This document shows positions 8,658 through 17,406 of a stretch of DNA of 64,000 bases, one piece after another. The notes under the pieces are model-generated. The model was not told where the DNA came from. It saw only the letters and a list, made by a program, of their open reading frames with translations, and did no database searches. A program made the translations under genes and the position numbers. Within the stretch, counting starts at the first letter, position 1. Each line of letters starts with the position of its first letter. The DNA comes from Pseudomonas sp. PDNC002 (lineage in GTDB: Bacteria > Pseudomonadota > Gammaproteobacteria > Pseudomonadales > Pseudomonadaceae), in NCBI RefSeq assembly GCF_016919445.1, contig NZ_CP070356.1, positions 4,591,502 through 4,655,501 of the forward strand. Direction: 5' to 3'.

Positions 8658-9659
8658 ATGCCTAAGAAGCTGGTGCTGGTAGCGCTCGTCGCGCTGCTGC
8701 TGGGGGGCGGAGTGTGGTGGTACCTGCACTCCCGCGAGAGTGATGACAAACGCCTGGTGCTCTACGGCAACGTGGACATCCGCCAGGTGTCACTGGCCTT
8801 TATCGGCAGCGAGCGCATCGCGAAGATGAACGTCGAGGAAGGCGACCAGGTGAAAGCCGGCGACGTGCTGGCCAGCCTCGACACCCGCACCCTCCGTCTG
8901 CAGATCGACAAGGCCCAGGCGCAGATCGCCGCCCAGGAGCAGAACCTGCTGCGCCTGAAGAACGGCTCGCGCCCCGAGGACATCGACCGCGCCAAGGCCC
9001 AGGACAAGGCCGCGCGCGCCCAGCTCGACCTCGCCAACACCCAGTTGCGCCGGCTTGAGAGCATCCGCGCCAACAGCCCCGGCGGCCGCGCCGTCAGCCA
9101 GCAGGACATCGACAGCGCCACCTCGCAGCAGAAAGTCGCCCAGGCAGAGCTGGAAGACCGCCAGAAATCCCTGCGCCTGGCGCAGATCGGCCCGCGCGTG
9201 GAAGACATCGCCCAGGCCGAGGCCCAGCTCGCCGCCGCCCGCGCCGACGTGGCATTGCTGCAACACAACCTCGACGAAGCCGACCTCAAGGCGCCGCAGA
9301 ACGCCACCGTACGCTCGCGTCTGCTGGAGCCCGGCGACATGGCGTCGCCGCAACGCCCGGTGTATTCCCTGGCGCTGACCGACCCGAAATGGATTCGCGC
9401 CTATGTCAGCGAAGCCAACCTGGGACGGATCAAGCCGGGGCTCAAGGCCCAGGTCTTCACCGACAGCCACCCGGACCAGGCCATCGACGGCCACGTCGGC
9501 TTCATCTCCTCGGTCGCCGAGTTCACCCCCAAGTCGGTGCAGACCGAAGAGCTGCGCACCAGCCTCGTCTACGAAGTGCGCGTGCTGGTCGCCGACCCGG
9601 ACAACCGCCTGCGCCTGGGCATGCCGGCCACGGTTCGCTTCGCCGACGAGCCGCGTTGA
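8658..9659 (+). CDS. HlyD-family adaptor of an ABC exporter (YbhG-like)
   Basis: 333 residues: an N-terminal anchor/signal (MPKKLVLVALVALLLGGGVWWYL), a lipoyl-like half motif (IAKMNVEEGDQVKAGDVLASLD), a long Ala/Gln/Glu-rich coiled-coil hairpin (about 80-205), the second lipoyl half (DLKAPQNATVRSRLLEPGDM) and a beta-barrel domain. This matches E. coli YbhG and related adaptors. It starts a tightly coupled operon: the next gene begins inside its stop codon (TGATG). With the following ATPase, two ABC-2 permeases and NodT channel it forms a tripartite exporter across both membranes. Confidence 0.9.
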   Translation: MPKKLVLVALVALLLGGGVWWYLHSRESDDKRLVLYGNVDIRQVSLAFIGSERIAKMNVEEGDQVKAGDVLASLDTRTLRLQIDKAQAQIAAQEQNLLRLKNGSRPEDIDRAKAQDKAARAQLDLANTQLRRLESIRANSPGGRAVSQQDIDSATSQQKVAQAELEDRQKSLRLAQIGPRVEDIAQAEAQLAAARADVALLQHNLDEADLKAPQNATVRSRLLEPGDMASPQRPVYSLALTDPKWIRAYVSEANLGRIKPGLKAQVFTDSHPDQAIDGHVGFISSVAEFTPKSVQTEELRTSLVYEVRVLVADPDNRLRLGMPATVRFADEPR

Positions 9660-11452
9660 TGGCCGATACCCCAGTGATTCGGGCCGAGGGCCTGGCCAAG
9701 CAGTTCCTGGTCAAGGAGTCGGGACGGACGGTGCAGGCACTCAAGGACATCTCCCTGGACATCCCGCGCGGCCAGCTCACCGCGCTGGTCGGCCCGGACG
9801 GCGCTGGCAAGACCACCTTCCTGCGCCTGGTTGCCGGACTGTTGCAGGCCGACGCCGGTACCCTGACCGTGCTGGACATCGACGTCCACGCCCACCCGCA
9901 GCAGGTCCAGGACCGCATCAGCTACATGCCGCAGCGCTTCGGCCTCTACGAGGACCTCAGCGTGCAGGAGAACCTCGACCTCTACGCCGACCTCCACGGC
10001 GTACCGCACAGGGAACGCCAGGAGCGCTACCAGCGCCTGCTGGAGATGACCGACCTGGCGCGCTTTACCGACCGCCCGGCGGGCAAGCTCTCCGGTGGCA
10101 TGAAGCAGAAGCTCGGACTGGCCTGCACGCTGGTGCGCTCGCCGGACCTGCTGCTGCTCGACGAGCCCACCGTCGGCGTCGACCCACTGTCGCGCCGCGA
10201 GCTGTGGGAGATCATCCAGCAACTGATCGAGCAGGAGCAGCTCAGCGTGCTGGTCTCCACCTCCTACATGGACGAGGCCGAGCGCTGCGCGGAAGTCTTC
10301 CTGCTGCACCAGGGCCAGTTGATGGCCAAGGGCGACCCGGCATCGATCCGCGAGCACGCGGACAACCTCTGCTTCATCGCCACCCCGCCCCAGGACGAAC
10401 CCGCGCGCACCCTGCAGGCGCGGCTGCTGGACGACCACCAGAACATCGTCGATGCCGTGCCGCAATCGGGCGAAGTGCGCTTCATCCGTCAGCCCGACGC
10501 GGATCAGGGCAAGCTCGACCAGCTACTCGATGGCGCGCCGGTACGCCAGGTGGATGCGCGCCTGGAAGACGGCTTCATGTTCCTGTTGCGCGCCCGCAGT
10601 GACGCCGAACAAGTCGACATGGAATCGCTCAAGGCCGGCACCCGGCGCCACGGAGAGAGCCATGCCGACAGCGACGAAACGGTGATCGAAGTGAAGGACC
10701 TGGTGCGCAAGTTCGGCGACTTCACAGCCGTGGCCAGCACCAGCTTCAGTGTGCACCGCGGGGAAATCTTCGGCCTGCTCGGGCCCAACGGCGCCGGCAA
10801 GACCACCACCTTCCGCATGCTCTGCGGGCTGCTGCCCGCCACCAGCGGCACGTTGCAGGTGGCCGGGGTCAACCTGCGCAATGCTCGGGCCCAGGCACGG
10901 CGCAAGGTCGGCTACGTGTCGCAGAAGTTCTCCCTCTACGGCAACCTCTCGGTGGCGGAGAACCTGCGCTTCTTCGGCGGCGCCTATGGCCTGGGCGGCA
11001 AGCAGCTGAAGCAGCGCATGGACGAGGTGTCCCGCCAGTTCGATCTCGCCGGCCAGGAGGACTCGCCCAGCGGCCAGCTGCCCGGCGGCTTCAAGCAGCG
11101 CCTGGCGATGGCGGTGGGCCTGCTCCACGAGCCGGAAATCCTCTTCCTCGACGAACCCACCAGCGGCGCCGACCCCCTCGCCCGCCGTGGCTTCTGGCAG
11201 CGCATCACGGCGCTGGCGGCGTCCGGCACGACCATCATCATCACCACCCACTTCATGGAAGAAGCCGAGTACTGCGACCGCATCGTCATCCAGGACGCCG
11301 GCAAACTGCTGGCCATGGGCACGCCGCGGGAAGTGCGCGAACAGGCCGGCGGCAAGGGCAGCACGCTGAACATGGAGCAGGCCTTCATCGAGATCGTCGA
11401 AACCAACCGGCATGAGGCCAGCCGCGAACACGCCAAGGCGGAATCCGCATGA
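9659..11452 (+). CDS. ABC transporter ATPase with two nucleotide-binding domains (YbhF-like)
   Basis: 597 residues starting MADTPVIRAEGLAK at ATG 9659, overlapping the adaptor stop; the longer open frame upstream is the adaptor gene read out of frame. First NBD: Walker A GPDGAGKTT, signature LSGGMKQ, Walker B LLLLDEPTVGVDP. Second NBD (from about 340): Walker A GPNGAGKTT, signature LPGGFKQ, Walker B ILFLDEPTSGADP. The second signature departs from LSGGQ, which suggests unequal sites. It powers the two ABC-2 permeases that follow; the next gene starts within ATGA of its stop. Confidence 0.93.
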   Translation: MADTPVIRAEGLAKQFLVKESGRTVQALKDISLDIPRGQLTALVGPDGAGKTTFLRLVAGLLQADAGTLTVLDIDVHAHPQQVQDRISYMPQRFGLYEDLSVQENLDLYADLHGVPHRERQERYQRLLEMTDLARFTDRPAGKLSGGMKQKLGLACTLVRSPDLLLLDEPTVGVDPLSRRELWEIIQQLIEQEQLSVLVSTSYMDEAERCAEVFLLHQGQLMAKGDPASIREHADNLCFIATPPQDEPARTLQARLLDDHQNIVDAVPQSGEVRFIRQPDADQGKLDQLLDGAPVRQVDARLEDGFMFLLRARSDAEQVDMESLKAGTRRHGESHADSDETVIEVKDLVRKFGDFTAVASTSFSVHRGEIFGLLGPNGAGKTTTFRMLCGLLPATSGTLQVAGVNLRNARAQARRKVGYVSQKFSLYGNLSVAENLRFFGGAYGLGGKQLKQRMDEVSRQFDLAGQEDSPSGQLPGGFKQRLAMAVGLLHEPEILFLDEPTSGADPLARRGFWQRITALAASGTTIIITTHFMEEAEYCDRIVIQDAGKLLAMGTPREVREQAGGKGSTLNMEQAFIEIVETNRHEASREHAKAESA

Positions 11453-12579
11453 GCGCCGGCGGCTTCTGGCGGCGCCTGGCCTCGCTGACCCGCAAGGAAG
11501 TGCGGCAACTGGTGCGCGACCGCAGCAACCTGCTGATTGGCATCGGCCTGCCCATCGCGCTGATCCTGATCTTCGGCTACGGCCTGTCGCTGGACGTCAA
11601 GCGCGCCATCGTCGCCATCGTCCTCGACGATCCCTCCCCCGTGGCCCGCGACGTGGCCGCCGGGATCAGCCGCACCGAGTACCTCGAACCGCATTACGTG
11701 CGCTCTTTCGCCGAGGGCGAGGCGCTGATGCGGGCACGGGAGATCGACGCAGTGGTGCAGTTCCCCTCCGACTTCACCCGCCGCCTCAACGACGGCAACG
11801 CGCAAATCCAGGTTCTGGTACAGGGCTCGGACGCCACCCGCGCCGCCAGCGTCTCCACCTACGTCAGCAGCGCGCTGGCGGGATACGGCGAGAAGCAGGC
11901 CGACCGCAGCGCCGGCTCCTCAGCCCAAGGTGGCGCCGTCACCATCGTCCAGCGCATGTGGTTCAACGCCGCCAACACCAGCACCTGGTACCTGGTGCCG
12001 GGCCTGATCGTGCTGATCATGACGCTGGTGGGGGCCTTCCTCACCGCCCTGGTGATGGCCCGCGAATGGGAGCGCGGCACGCTGGAGGCGCTGTTCGTCA
12101 CACCGGTGCGGCCAGTGGAAATCCTCCTGGCGAAGATCATCCCCTGCTTCGGCATCGGCATGATCGGCCTGGCGCTGTGCCTGCTCGCCGCGCGCTTCCT
12201 GTTCGACGTGCCGATCTACGGCTCCTTCATCGTACTGGTGATCTCCTCCATGCTCTACATGCTGGTGGCGCTGGGCATCGGCCTGCTGATCTCGGCGGTG
12301 ACCAAGAACCAGTTCCTCGCCAGCCAGATCGCCCTGCTCGCCAGCTTCCTGCCGGCGATGATGCTCTCGGGCTTCATCTTCGACCTGCGCAACGTACCGA
12401 CCGCCATCCGCGTGATCGGCAACCTGCTGCCGGCGACCTACTTCATGGAGCTGGTGAAATCCCTGTTCCTGGCCGGCGACTTCTGGCCGATGATCTTCAA
12501 GAACTGCGCGATCCTCGCCGCCTACGCCGTCGCCCTGCTGGGCCTGGCGCGGCTGGTGACGCGCAAGCGGCTGGACTGA
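11449..12579 (+). CDS. ABC-2 type permease (YbhS-like)
   Basis: 376 residues. Architecture of the ABC-2 exporter family: one N-terminal helix (LLIGIGLPIALILIFGYGLSLD), a large periplasmic domain (about 50-175) and five C-terminal helices. The EWERGTLEALFVTPVRPVEIL motif is the cytoplasmic coupling segment characteristic of this family. It overlaps the ATPase gene by 4 bp. Together with the second permease it would form a heterodimer, as in YbhS/YbhR of E. coli, which are linked to drug and cation export; the substrate here is not known. Confidence 0.92.
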   Translation: MSAGGFWRRLASLTRKEVRQLVRDRSNLLIGIGLPIALILIFGYGLSLDVKRAIVAIVLDDPSPVARDVAAGISRTEYLEPHYVRSFAEGEALMRAREIDAVVQFPSDFTRRLNDGNAQIQVLVQGSDATRAASVSTYVSSALAGYGEKQADRSAGSSAQGGAVTIVQRMWFNAANTSTWYLVPGLIVLIMTLVGAFLTALVMAREWERGTLEALFVTPVRPVEILLAKIIPCFGIGMIGLALCLLAARFLFDVPIYGSFIVLVISSMLYMLVALGIGLLISAVTKNQFLASQIALLASFLPAMMLSGFIFDLRNVPTAIRVIGNLLPATYFMELVKSLFLAGDFWPMIFKNCAILAAYAVALLGLARLVTRKRLD

Positions 12580-12584
12580 CTCGC

Positions 12585-13688
12585 ATGGAATTTCTCTGGC
12601 GCATCCTCAACCTCTGGCGCAAGGAACTGCTGGTGATCCTCAAGGACCCGGCCAACCGCATCGTGCTGGTGGCGCCGGTGCTGATGCAGAGCGTGCTGTT
12701 CGGCTACGCCGTGACCTTCGACCTCAACGACGCGCCCTACGCCATCCTCGACCTGAGCCACAGCGAATCCTCCACCCGCCTCGCCTCGCGGCTGGACGGC
12801 AGCGGCATCTTCCACCGGGTGGCGACCCTGACTCGCGTCGAGGAAATCCAGACGGTGATCGACGAGCAGAGGGCGCTGCTGGTGATCCACATTCCCTCGG
12901 ACTTCCAGACCCGCCTGACCCAGGGCGACCCGGCACCGATCCAGGTTATCCTCGACGGCCGCAACTCCAACACCGCCGGCTCCGCCGCCGCCGGCCTGGC
13001 CGTGGTGGTCGACGAATTCAACCGCGAACAAGGTCTGGCCTCCGCGCCGATCAGCGTGGTCAGCCGCTCCTGGTACAACCCCAACCTGGAAACCCGCTGG
13101 CCGCTGATCCCCGCGCTGATCGCCACCCTGAGCATGATGCAGACGCTGATGCTCACCGCCCTCTCGGTCGCCCGCGAACGCGAACAGGGCACCTTCGACC
13201 AGCTGCTGGTGACGCCCTACACGCCGCTGGAAATCATGTTCGGCAAGGCCATCCCACCGCTGCTCATCGGCCTGGTGCAGGCCACTCTGGTGCTGCTGAT
13301 GGCGCTGTTCTGGTTCCGAATACCCATGGCCGGCTCGCTGTTCAACCTCTATGGCGGGCTGACGGTATTCACCATCGCCTGCGTCGGGCTGGGCATGTCG
13401 ATCAGCGCCGTGTCGCTGAACATGCAACAGGCGATGCTCTACACCTTCGTGCTGATCATGCCGCTGACGCTGCTCTCCGGCCTCGCCACGCCGGTACGCA
13501 ACATGCCCGAGTTCCTGCAGGTCGTGACCTACGCCAACCCGCTGCGCTTCGGCATCGACCTGATCCAGCGGGTCTATCTGGAAGGCGCGACCCTGGCCGA
13601 TGTGGGGCTCAACCTGATCCCCATGCTGGTGGTCGCCGCCGTCACCTTGCCGCTTGCCTCGTGGCTGTTCCGCCACCGGCTTGCGTAA
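12585..13688 (+). CDS. ABC-2 type permease (YbhR-like)
   Basis: 367 residues from ATG 12585 (MEFLWRILNLWRKELLVILK), five bases after the previous stop. The longer upstream frame is antisense-like shadow of ybhS and is not used. Same topology as its partner: N-terminal helix, periplasmic domain, coupling motif EREQGTFDQLLVTPYTPLEIM, five terminal helices and the FGIDLIQRVYLEG motif near the end. Partner of the preceding permease in a tripartite exporter. Confidence 0.92.
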   Translation: MEFLWRILNLWRKELLVILKDPANRIVLVAPVLMQSVLFGYAVTFDLNDAPYAILDLSHSESSTRLASRLDGSGIFHRVATLTRVEEIQTVIDEQRALLVIHIPSDFQTRLTQGDPAPIQVILDGRNSNTAGSAAAGLAVVVDEFNREQGLASAPISVVSRSWYNPNLETRWPLIPALIATLSMMQTLMLTALSVAREREQGTFDQLLVTPYTPLEIMFGKAIPPLLIGLVQATLVLLMALFWFRIPMAGSLFNLYGGLTVFTIACVGLGMSISAVSLNMQQAMLYTFVLIMPLTLLSGLATPVRNMPEFLQVVTYANPLRFGIDLIQRVYLEGATLADVGLNLIPMLVVAAVTLPLASWLFRHRLA

Positions 13689-13754
13689 CGGGTCACCCGG
13701 CATGGCGAGCGAATGCAATACCCTGACTGGGGACTATTTGGGAAATGGACAGCC

Positions 13755-14063
13755 ATGAGCGACACCAGCAGCTTCATCGTCTTCCTCGTCACCCAGCTTC
13801 TGCTGCCGTTCTGGCTGGGTCACCGGTACTGCCGCAAGAAAGGCATTCCCACCCAGTCCTGGCGCGCGGGCGGCATCTACCTGATCGCCTTGTCGGCGGC
13901 GATGCTGCTCTTCATCGGCCTGCTCGGCCTGCCCACCCACATGAAGAACGTCGGCATGGTGACCAACCGCTCCATGGGCCTGGCTTGCGGCTTGATCGGC
14001 ATTCTCGGCGGCCTGGTGATGGGCCATGTCGCGCGACGCTTCGAGGGCACTTCGGATGACTAG
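13755..14063 (+). CDS. Small three-helix membrane protein within the exporter operon
   Basis: 102 residues from ATG 13755 (MSDTSSFIVFLVTQLLLPFW); an alternative in-frame ATG at 13713 would add 14 residues with no hydrophobic character. Three hydrophobic stretches are visible (about 6-22, 37-60, 73-94). No family recognised. It lies between the ybhR-like permease (66-bp gap) and the NodT gene (21-bp gap), so it is likely co-transcribed and may be an accessory protein; that is inference from position. Confidence 0.65.
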   Translation: MSDTSSFIVFLVTQLLLPFWLGHRYCRKKGIPTQSWRAGGIYLIALSAAMLLFIGLLGLPTHMKNVGMVTNRSMGLACGLIGILGGLVMGHVARRFEGTSDD

Positions 14064-14084
14064 GTCTGCAAGAGGGTGTCACCC

Positions 14085-15578
14085 ATGAACCTCACTTCCC
14101 GTTTCGTCTCCCTGGCCCTGCTGGGTAGCAGCCTCGCCGGCTGCGCCGTCGGCCCCGACTACGAAGCACCGAAAACCCAGGCGCCGGCGAGCTGGCAGGC
14201 CGCGCATTCCGGTAGCGGCCAGTTGCACCCGACCGAGGGCGCAACCCGGCTCAGCGAGGACTGGTGGACCCTGTTCAACGATCCAGTGCTGAACAACCTG
14301 CAACGCCGCGCCGACAAGGCCAGCCCGGACCTCAATACCGCCGTGCTGCGCTTCGCCCAGAGCCGCATGCAGCGACAGATGGTGGCGGCCCAGCGCGGCG
14401 TGGACGTCAACGCTTCGGCGGCGGTGAATCGCCAGCGCCTGAGCGAGAACGGCTCCAACGCGCTGATGATCCAGCGCATCGCACCGACCGGTGACAGCGA
14501 CCAGATCGCCAAGGTCCTGGCCGAACCCTTCACGCTCTACCAGGCCGGTTTCGACGCTTCGTGGGAGCCCGACCTGTGGGGTCGCATCCGCCGCTCCATC
14601 GAGGCCGCCGATGCCAGCGTCGATGCGCAACAGGCGATGTTCGAGGAAACCCGCCTGGGCGTTTCCGCGGAGCTGGCCCGCAGCTACTTCGAGCTGCGCG
14701 GTGTGCAGCAACAGATCGCCGTGGCGCAGCAGGACATCGCCGCCACCGAGGAATCCATGCAGTTGATCCAGGTGCGCGCCGACGGCGGGCTGGTGGACGA
14801 CTTCGACGTCGAGCGCCAACGCGGCCAGTTGGCCGACCTGCGCTCCAGCCTGCCGCAGCTGCAGGCCAGCGAGAGCGCGGCGATCAATCAGATCGGCGTA
14901 TTGATCGGCGCCGAGCCGGGCAGCCTGCGCGACGACCTGAAGCCCGTCGCGCAGACCACGCCACAGACACCAGACCTGAGCCTCGGCCTGCCCTCGGAAG
15001 TGGCGCGCCGTCGCCCGGATATCCGCGCCGCCGAAGCCCAGTTGCACGCCGCCACCGCCAATATCGGCGTGGCCGTGGCCGACCTCTATCCGACCATTCG
15101 CCTGGGCGCGCATTTCGGCTACGAATCCGAGGAGGACGGCCGCATCAGTGACTGGGGCAGCCGCACCTGGACCGTCGGCCCGAGCCTGTCGCTGCCGATC
15201 TTCGACAACGGCCGGCGGCGCTCGCAGATCAACCTGCGCAAGCTGGAACAGCAGGAAGCCGCCGTTTCCTACCAGCAGACCGTGCTCAAGGCCTGGCAGG
15301 AAGTCGACGATGCGCTGAGCCACTACGGCGCCGAACGCCAGCGCAACCAGCGCCTGCAGGAAAAACTGCAGAGCAGCGACGTCGCCTACGGCATGGCCAA
15401 GGCGCGCTATGCCGGCGGCATGACGGATTTCCTGGTGGAACTGGACGCCCAGCGCGCCTACCTGCAGGCGCGCCGCGATGTGGTGGACAGCGATACCCAG
15501 CTGCGCCTGACGCTGATCGCACTGTGCAAGGCTCTAGGCGGCGGCACGCCGGCGCCGGATACCACCGCCAGCCGCTGA
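14085..15578 (+). CDS. NodT/OprM-family outer-membrane efflux lipoprotein
   Basis: 497 residues from ATG 14085, with AGAGGG 8 nt upstream (a GTG at 14076 is less likely). A lipoprotein signal ends in SLAGC, followed by the family hallmark AVGPDYEAPK. Two TolC-type repeats follow, each with long helices (for example EARLGVSAELARSYFELRG and LKAWQEVDDALSHYGAERQR), and YPTIRLGAHFGYES at the barrel strand. This is the trimeric channel that completes the HlyD-ABC exporter encoded just upstream. Export of hydrophobic toxic compounds is the usual role. Confidence 0.93.
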   Translation: MNLTSRFVSLALLGSSLAGCAVGPDYEAPKTQAPASWQAAHSGSGQLHPTEGATRLSEDWWTLFNDPVLNNLQRRADKASPDLNTAVLRFAQSRMQRQMVAAQRGVDVNASAAVNRQRLSENGSNALMIQRIAPTGDSDQIAKVLAEPFTLYQAGFDASWEPDLWGRIRRSIEAADASVDAQQAMFEETRLGVSAELARSYFELRGVQQQIAVAQQDIAATEESMQLIQVRADGGLVDDFDVERQRGQLADLRSSLPQLQASESAAINQIGVLIGAEPGSLRDDLKPVAQTTPQTPDLSLGLPSEVARRRPDIRAAEAQLHAATANIGVAVADLYPTIRLGAHFGYESEEDGRISDWGSRTWTVGPSLSLPIFDNGRRRSQINLRKLEQQEAAVSYQQTVLKAWQEVDDALSHYGAERQRNQRLQEKLQSSDVAYGMAKARYAGGMTDFLVELDAQRAYLQARRDVVDSDTQLRLTLIALCKALGGGTPAPDTTASR

Positions 15579-15585
15579 AACCGCC

Positions 15586-16437
15586 TCAGCCACCACCCGA
15601 GGCGAAGGGATGGCGCGCCAGGAAGTCCTCGATCAGCCGGTTGACCGGCTCGGGGCACTCCAGTGCGGCAAGGTGCGCCGTGCCGGCCATTACCACCGAC
15701 TCGGAAGCGGGAATGGCGGCGGCCATGCGCAGGGTCTCACTGACCGGGAAGGTGCGGTCCTCCTCGCCCGCCACCACCAGTACCGGCGTGCGGATACTTT
15801 GCATCAACTCCAGCTGGTCCGGGCGCTGCGGCACCACGCTCCGCACCGCCCAGGCCACGGAATCGATCCGGCACCGGCGCAAGGCCCGGCGGATAGATTC
15901 GCCGACCTGTGGCCGTTCGCGATCCGAGGTCGGCCCGGTGAAGGCGCGCACCGCACTGCGGATCATCGGCCCCTTGAAGCCGCCCTGCCAGCGCACGATG
16001 CGCGCCATCAGCGGAAATTCGATGCGGTGGCGCAGCCCAGCCGGCGAGGCCGTACAGTTCATCAGCACAGCGGCGCCAATGCGATGCGGATAGCGCGCCG
16101 CGAAGGTGCCACCGATCATCCCGCCCCAGGAATTGCCGACGAAGTGGCCACGCTCGATGCCCAGTTCATCCAGCACTTGCGCCACGCAGCGCGCGCACTC
16201 TCCGAAACTGAAGGCACGGCACAACGGCTCGCTGTCACCGTGGCCGGGCGGGTCGATCAGCACCACGCGGTAGTGCTCGCCGAAATGCGCCGCCTGGGCG
16301 AGCCACATGTCGCTGCTCATCAACAGGCTGGACCAGAACAGGATCGCCTCGCCGCGGCCCTGACAGCGCACATGCAGGCGCCCCAGGCAGGTAACTATGT
16401 CGTGGTGTTCGAAGCTATCGGAAGCGGCGCGGGTCAT
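15586..16437 (-). CDS. Alpha/beta hydrolase
   Basis: 283 residues, ATG 16437 preceded by GGAGA. Alpha/beta-hydrolase fold: oxyanion region FWSSLLMSSDMW, DPPGHGDSEP after strand 4, nucleophile elbow GNSWGG (Ser about 103), acid on a VAGEEDRTFP strand (about 221-230) and a terminal GTAHLAALECP histidine. This is the 3-oxoadipate enol-lactonase/ester hydrolase-like subgroup, but the substrate is not evident. It converges on the NodT gene with only 7 bp between the stops. Confidence 0.88.
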   Translation of the reverse strand: MTRAASDSFEHHDIVTCLGRLHVRCQGRGEAILFWSSLLMSSDMWLAQAAHFGEHYRVVLIDPPGHGDSEPLCRAFSFGECARCVAQVLDELGIERGHFVGNSWGGMIGGTFAARYPHRIGAAVLMNCTASPAGLRHRIEFPLMARIVRWQGGFKGPMIRSAVRAFTGPTSDRERPQVGESIRRALRRCRIDSVAWAVRSVVPQRPDQLELMQSIRTPVLVVAGEEDRTFPVSETLRMAAAIPASESVVMAGTAHLAALECPEPVNRLIEDFLARHPFASGGG

Positions 16438-16519
16438 GGCTGTCTCCAGGGGGAAGCCTTGATCCTAGATAAGCCGGCGGCGGGCAGCAGCCGGGATAAC
16501 CCGGCGTGATAGTGGCCGA

Positions 16520-17137
16520 TCAGTGGCTGATCCTGCCCTCGCGCAAGTCCTTGGCCACACGCAACTGCATTTCGTAGGCCGGCGCCTCCACCGCATTGAA
16601 ATTCTGCGTGTAGCGCGTGGCGAAACCCTGCACACCCCATTCCTGATACTGCTTCACGTGCCACAGCTCGTGGGCCCAGAGGGCAACGTCCTTCTGCGCA
16701 TCTTCCTCGCTGCGGAAGACGATCACGTCCACCAGCGTGACGGCCTCGGTATCGGGGTTCTGCATCATCGCCTGGGCCGCGTTCAACTGGTCCAGCGCGC
16801 CGGTGGAGTAGCGGGCCGCCATCAACACTTCGTCCGGCAGGTAACCCTGGAGTTGCGCGCGGATTTCCAGCGGGATCGGCTGGGTGCCGCCCTGGGCGGC
16901 CTGGTCGCGGGATTGCTGCAGCCACACGGCCAAGGCCTGGGCAGCGACCTTGCTGGCGTCGGAGAACACCGGGCCGAGTACGGCACCGATGTCCGGCAGG
17001 CAGACGCAGGTATCCAGGCAGACCTGGCGCTGGCCCGCCGGGCAGGCGCTGGCGCTGGCGCTGGCGGGAACGGACACGGCCAACCCGGCGAGCAGCGCCA
17101 GGGCGCGCAGGAAGCGGGTCGGGAAGTGGGATGGCAT
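16520..17137 (-). CDS. Secreted DUF4157-like protein with HExxH metallopeptidase motif
   Basis: 205 residues from ATG 17137, beginning with a clear signal peptide (MPSHFPTRFLRALALLAGLAVSVPASASA). Two Cys pairs follow (CPAGQRQVCLDTCVC). The motif WAHELWHVKQYQEWG contains HELWH, the zinc-binding HExxH of the DUF4157/M-class minimal metallopeptidase fold, with ARYTQNFNAVEAPAYEMQ after it supplying a possible third ligand (Glu). An upstream in-frame extension to 17305 has no signal sequence and is rejected. Likely periplasmic or secreted; substrate unknown. Confidence 0.8.
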   Translation of the reverse strand: MPSHFPTRFLRALALLAGLAVSVPASASASACPAGQRQVCLDTCVCLPDIGAVLGPVFSDASKVAAQALAVWLQQSRDQAAQGGTQPIPLEIRAQLQGYLPDEVLMAARYSTGALDQLNAAQAMMQNPDTEAVTLVDVIVFRSEEDAQKDVALWAHELWHVKQYQEWGVQGFATRYTQNFNAVEAPAYEMQLRVAKDLREGRISH

Positions 17138-17261
17138 GCGAACTCCGGTACGGTGTGGAGGATATCGGTAGCGCTTGGACCACGGCGCGGCGCGATCATG
17201 CCACGGCGCGAGCGAAAAGAGCGCTGGCGCGGCCCAGGAAATTTCTGCTAGCTTCTGCTCC

Positions 17262-17324
17262 ATGAATGCCGCCAACCGCACCTTCCAGCAGATTATTACC
17301 ACCATCGCTCCGATGGTGGGTTAG
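17262..17324 (+). CDS. Candidate 20-residue leader peptide of an attenuator
   Basis: ATG 17262 to TAG 17322-17324 encodes 20 residues ending QQIITTIAPMVG. The last nine sense codons and the stop lie inside hairpin 1:2 of the structure described for 17299-17367, the placement expected of a ribosome-read leader peptide. Ile and Thr codons (ATT ATT ACC ACC ATC) enter the first stem arm. There is no good Shine-Dalgarno sequence, so either initiation is leaderless from a promoter ending near TGCTAGCTT (17246-17254) or the peptide is not made. Not recognised as a known leader. Confidence 0.45.
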   Translation: MNAANRTFQQIITTIAPMVG

Positions 17325-17367
17325 CGCATTCCGCAGACAACCGAACCCGCCTCCCGGCGGGTTTTTT
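17299..17367 (+). promoter_or_regulatory. Candidate transcription attenuator with alternative hairpins and Rho-independent terminator
   Basis: Region 1 (17299-17307, CCACCATCG) pairs with 17311-17319 (CGATGGTGG). Region 2 GGTGGGTT (17315-17322) can instead pair with region 3 AACCCGCC (17344-17351) with one G-U wobble. Region 3 also pairs perfectly with region 4 GGCGGGTT (17356-17363), an 8-bp stem followed by six T (17362-17367), a textbook terminator. Region 2 and region 4 are therefore near-identical competitors for region 3. The layout equals amino-acid operon attenuators. The DUF4440 gene starts 40 bp downstream. Confidence 0.6.
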
Positions 17368-17406
17368 AATGCCCGCCGTCCGAGGCTCCCCGACGAGGAG
17401 ATACCG

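Noticed and set aside
11412-12584. Upstream extension of the second ABC-2 permease ORF (start 11412)
   Set aside because: Reads through the first permease gene in another frame; real start is ATG 12585.
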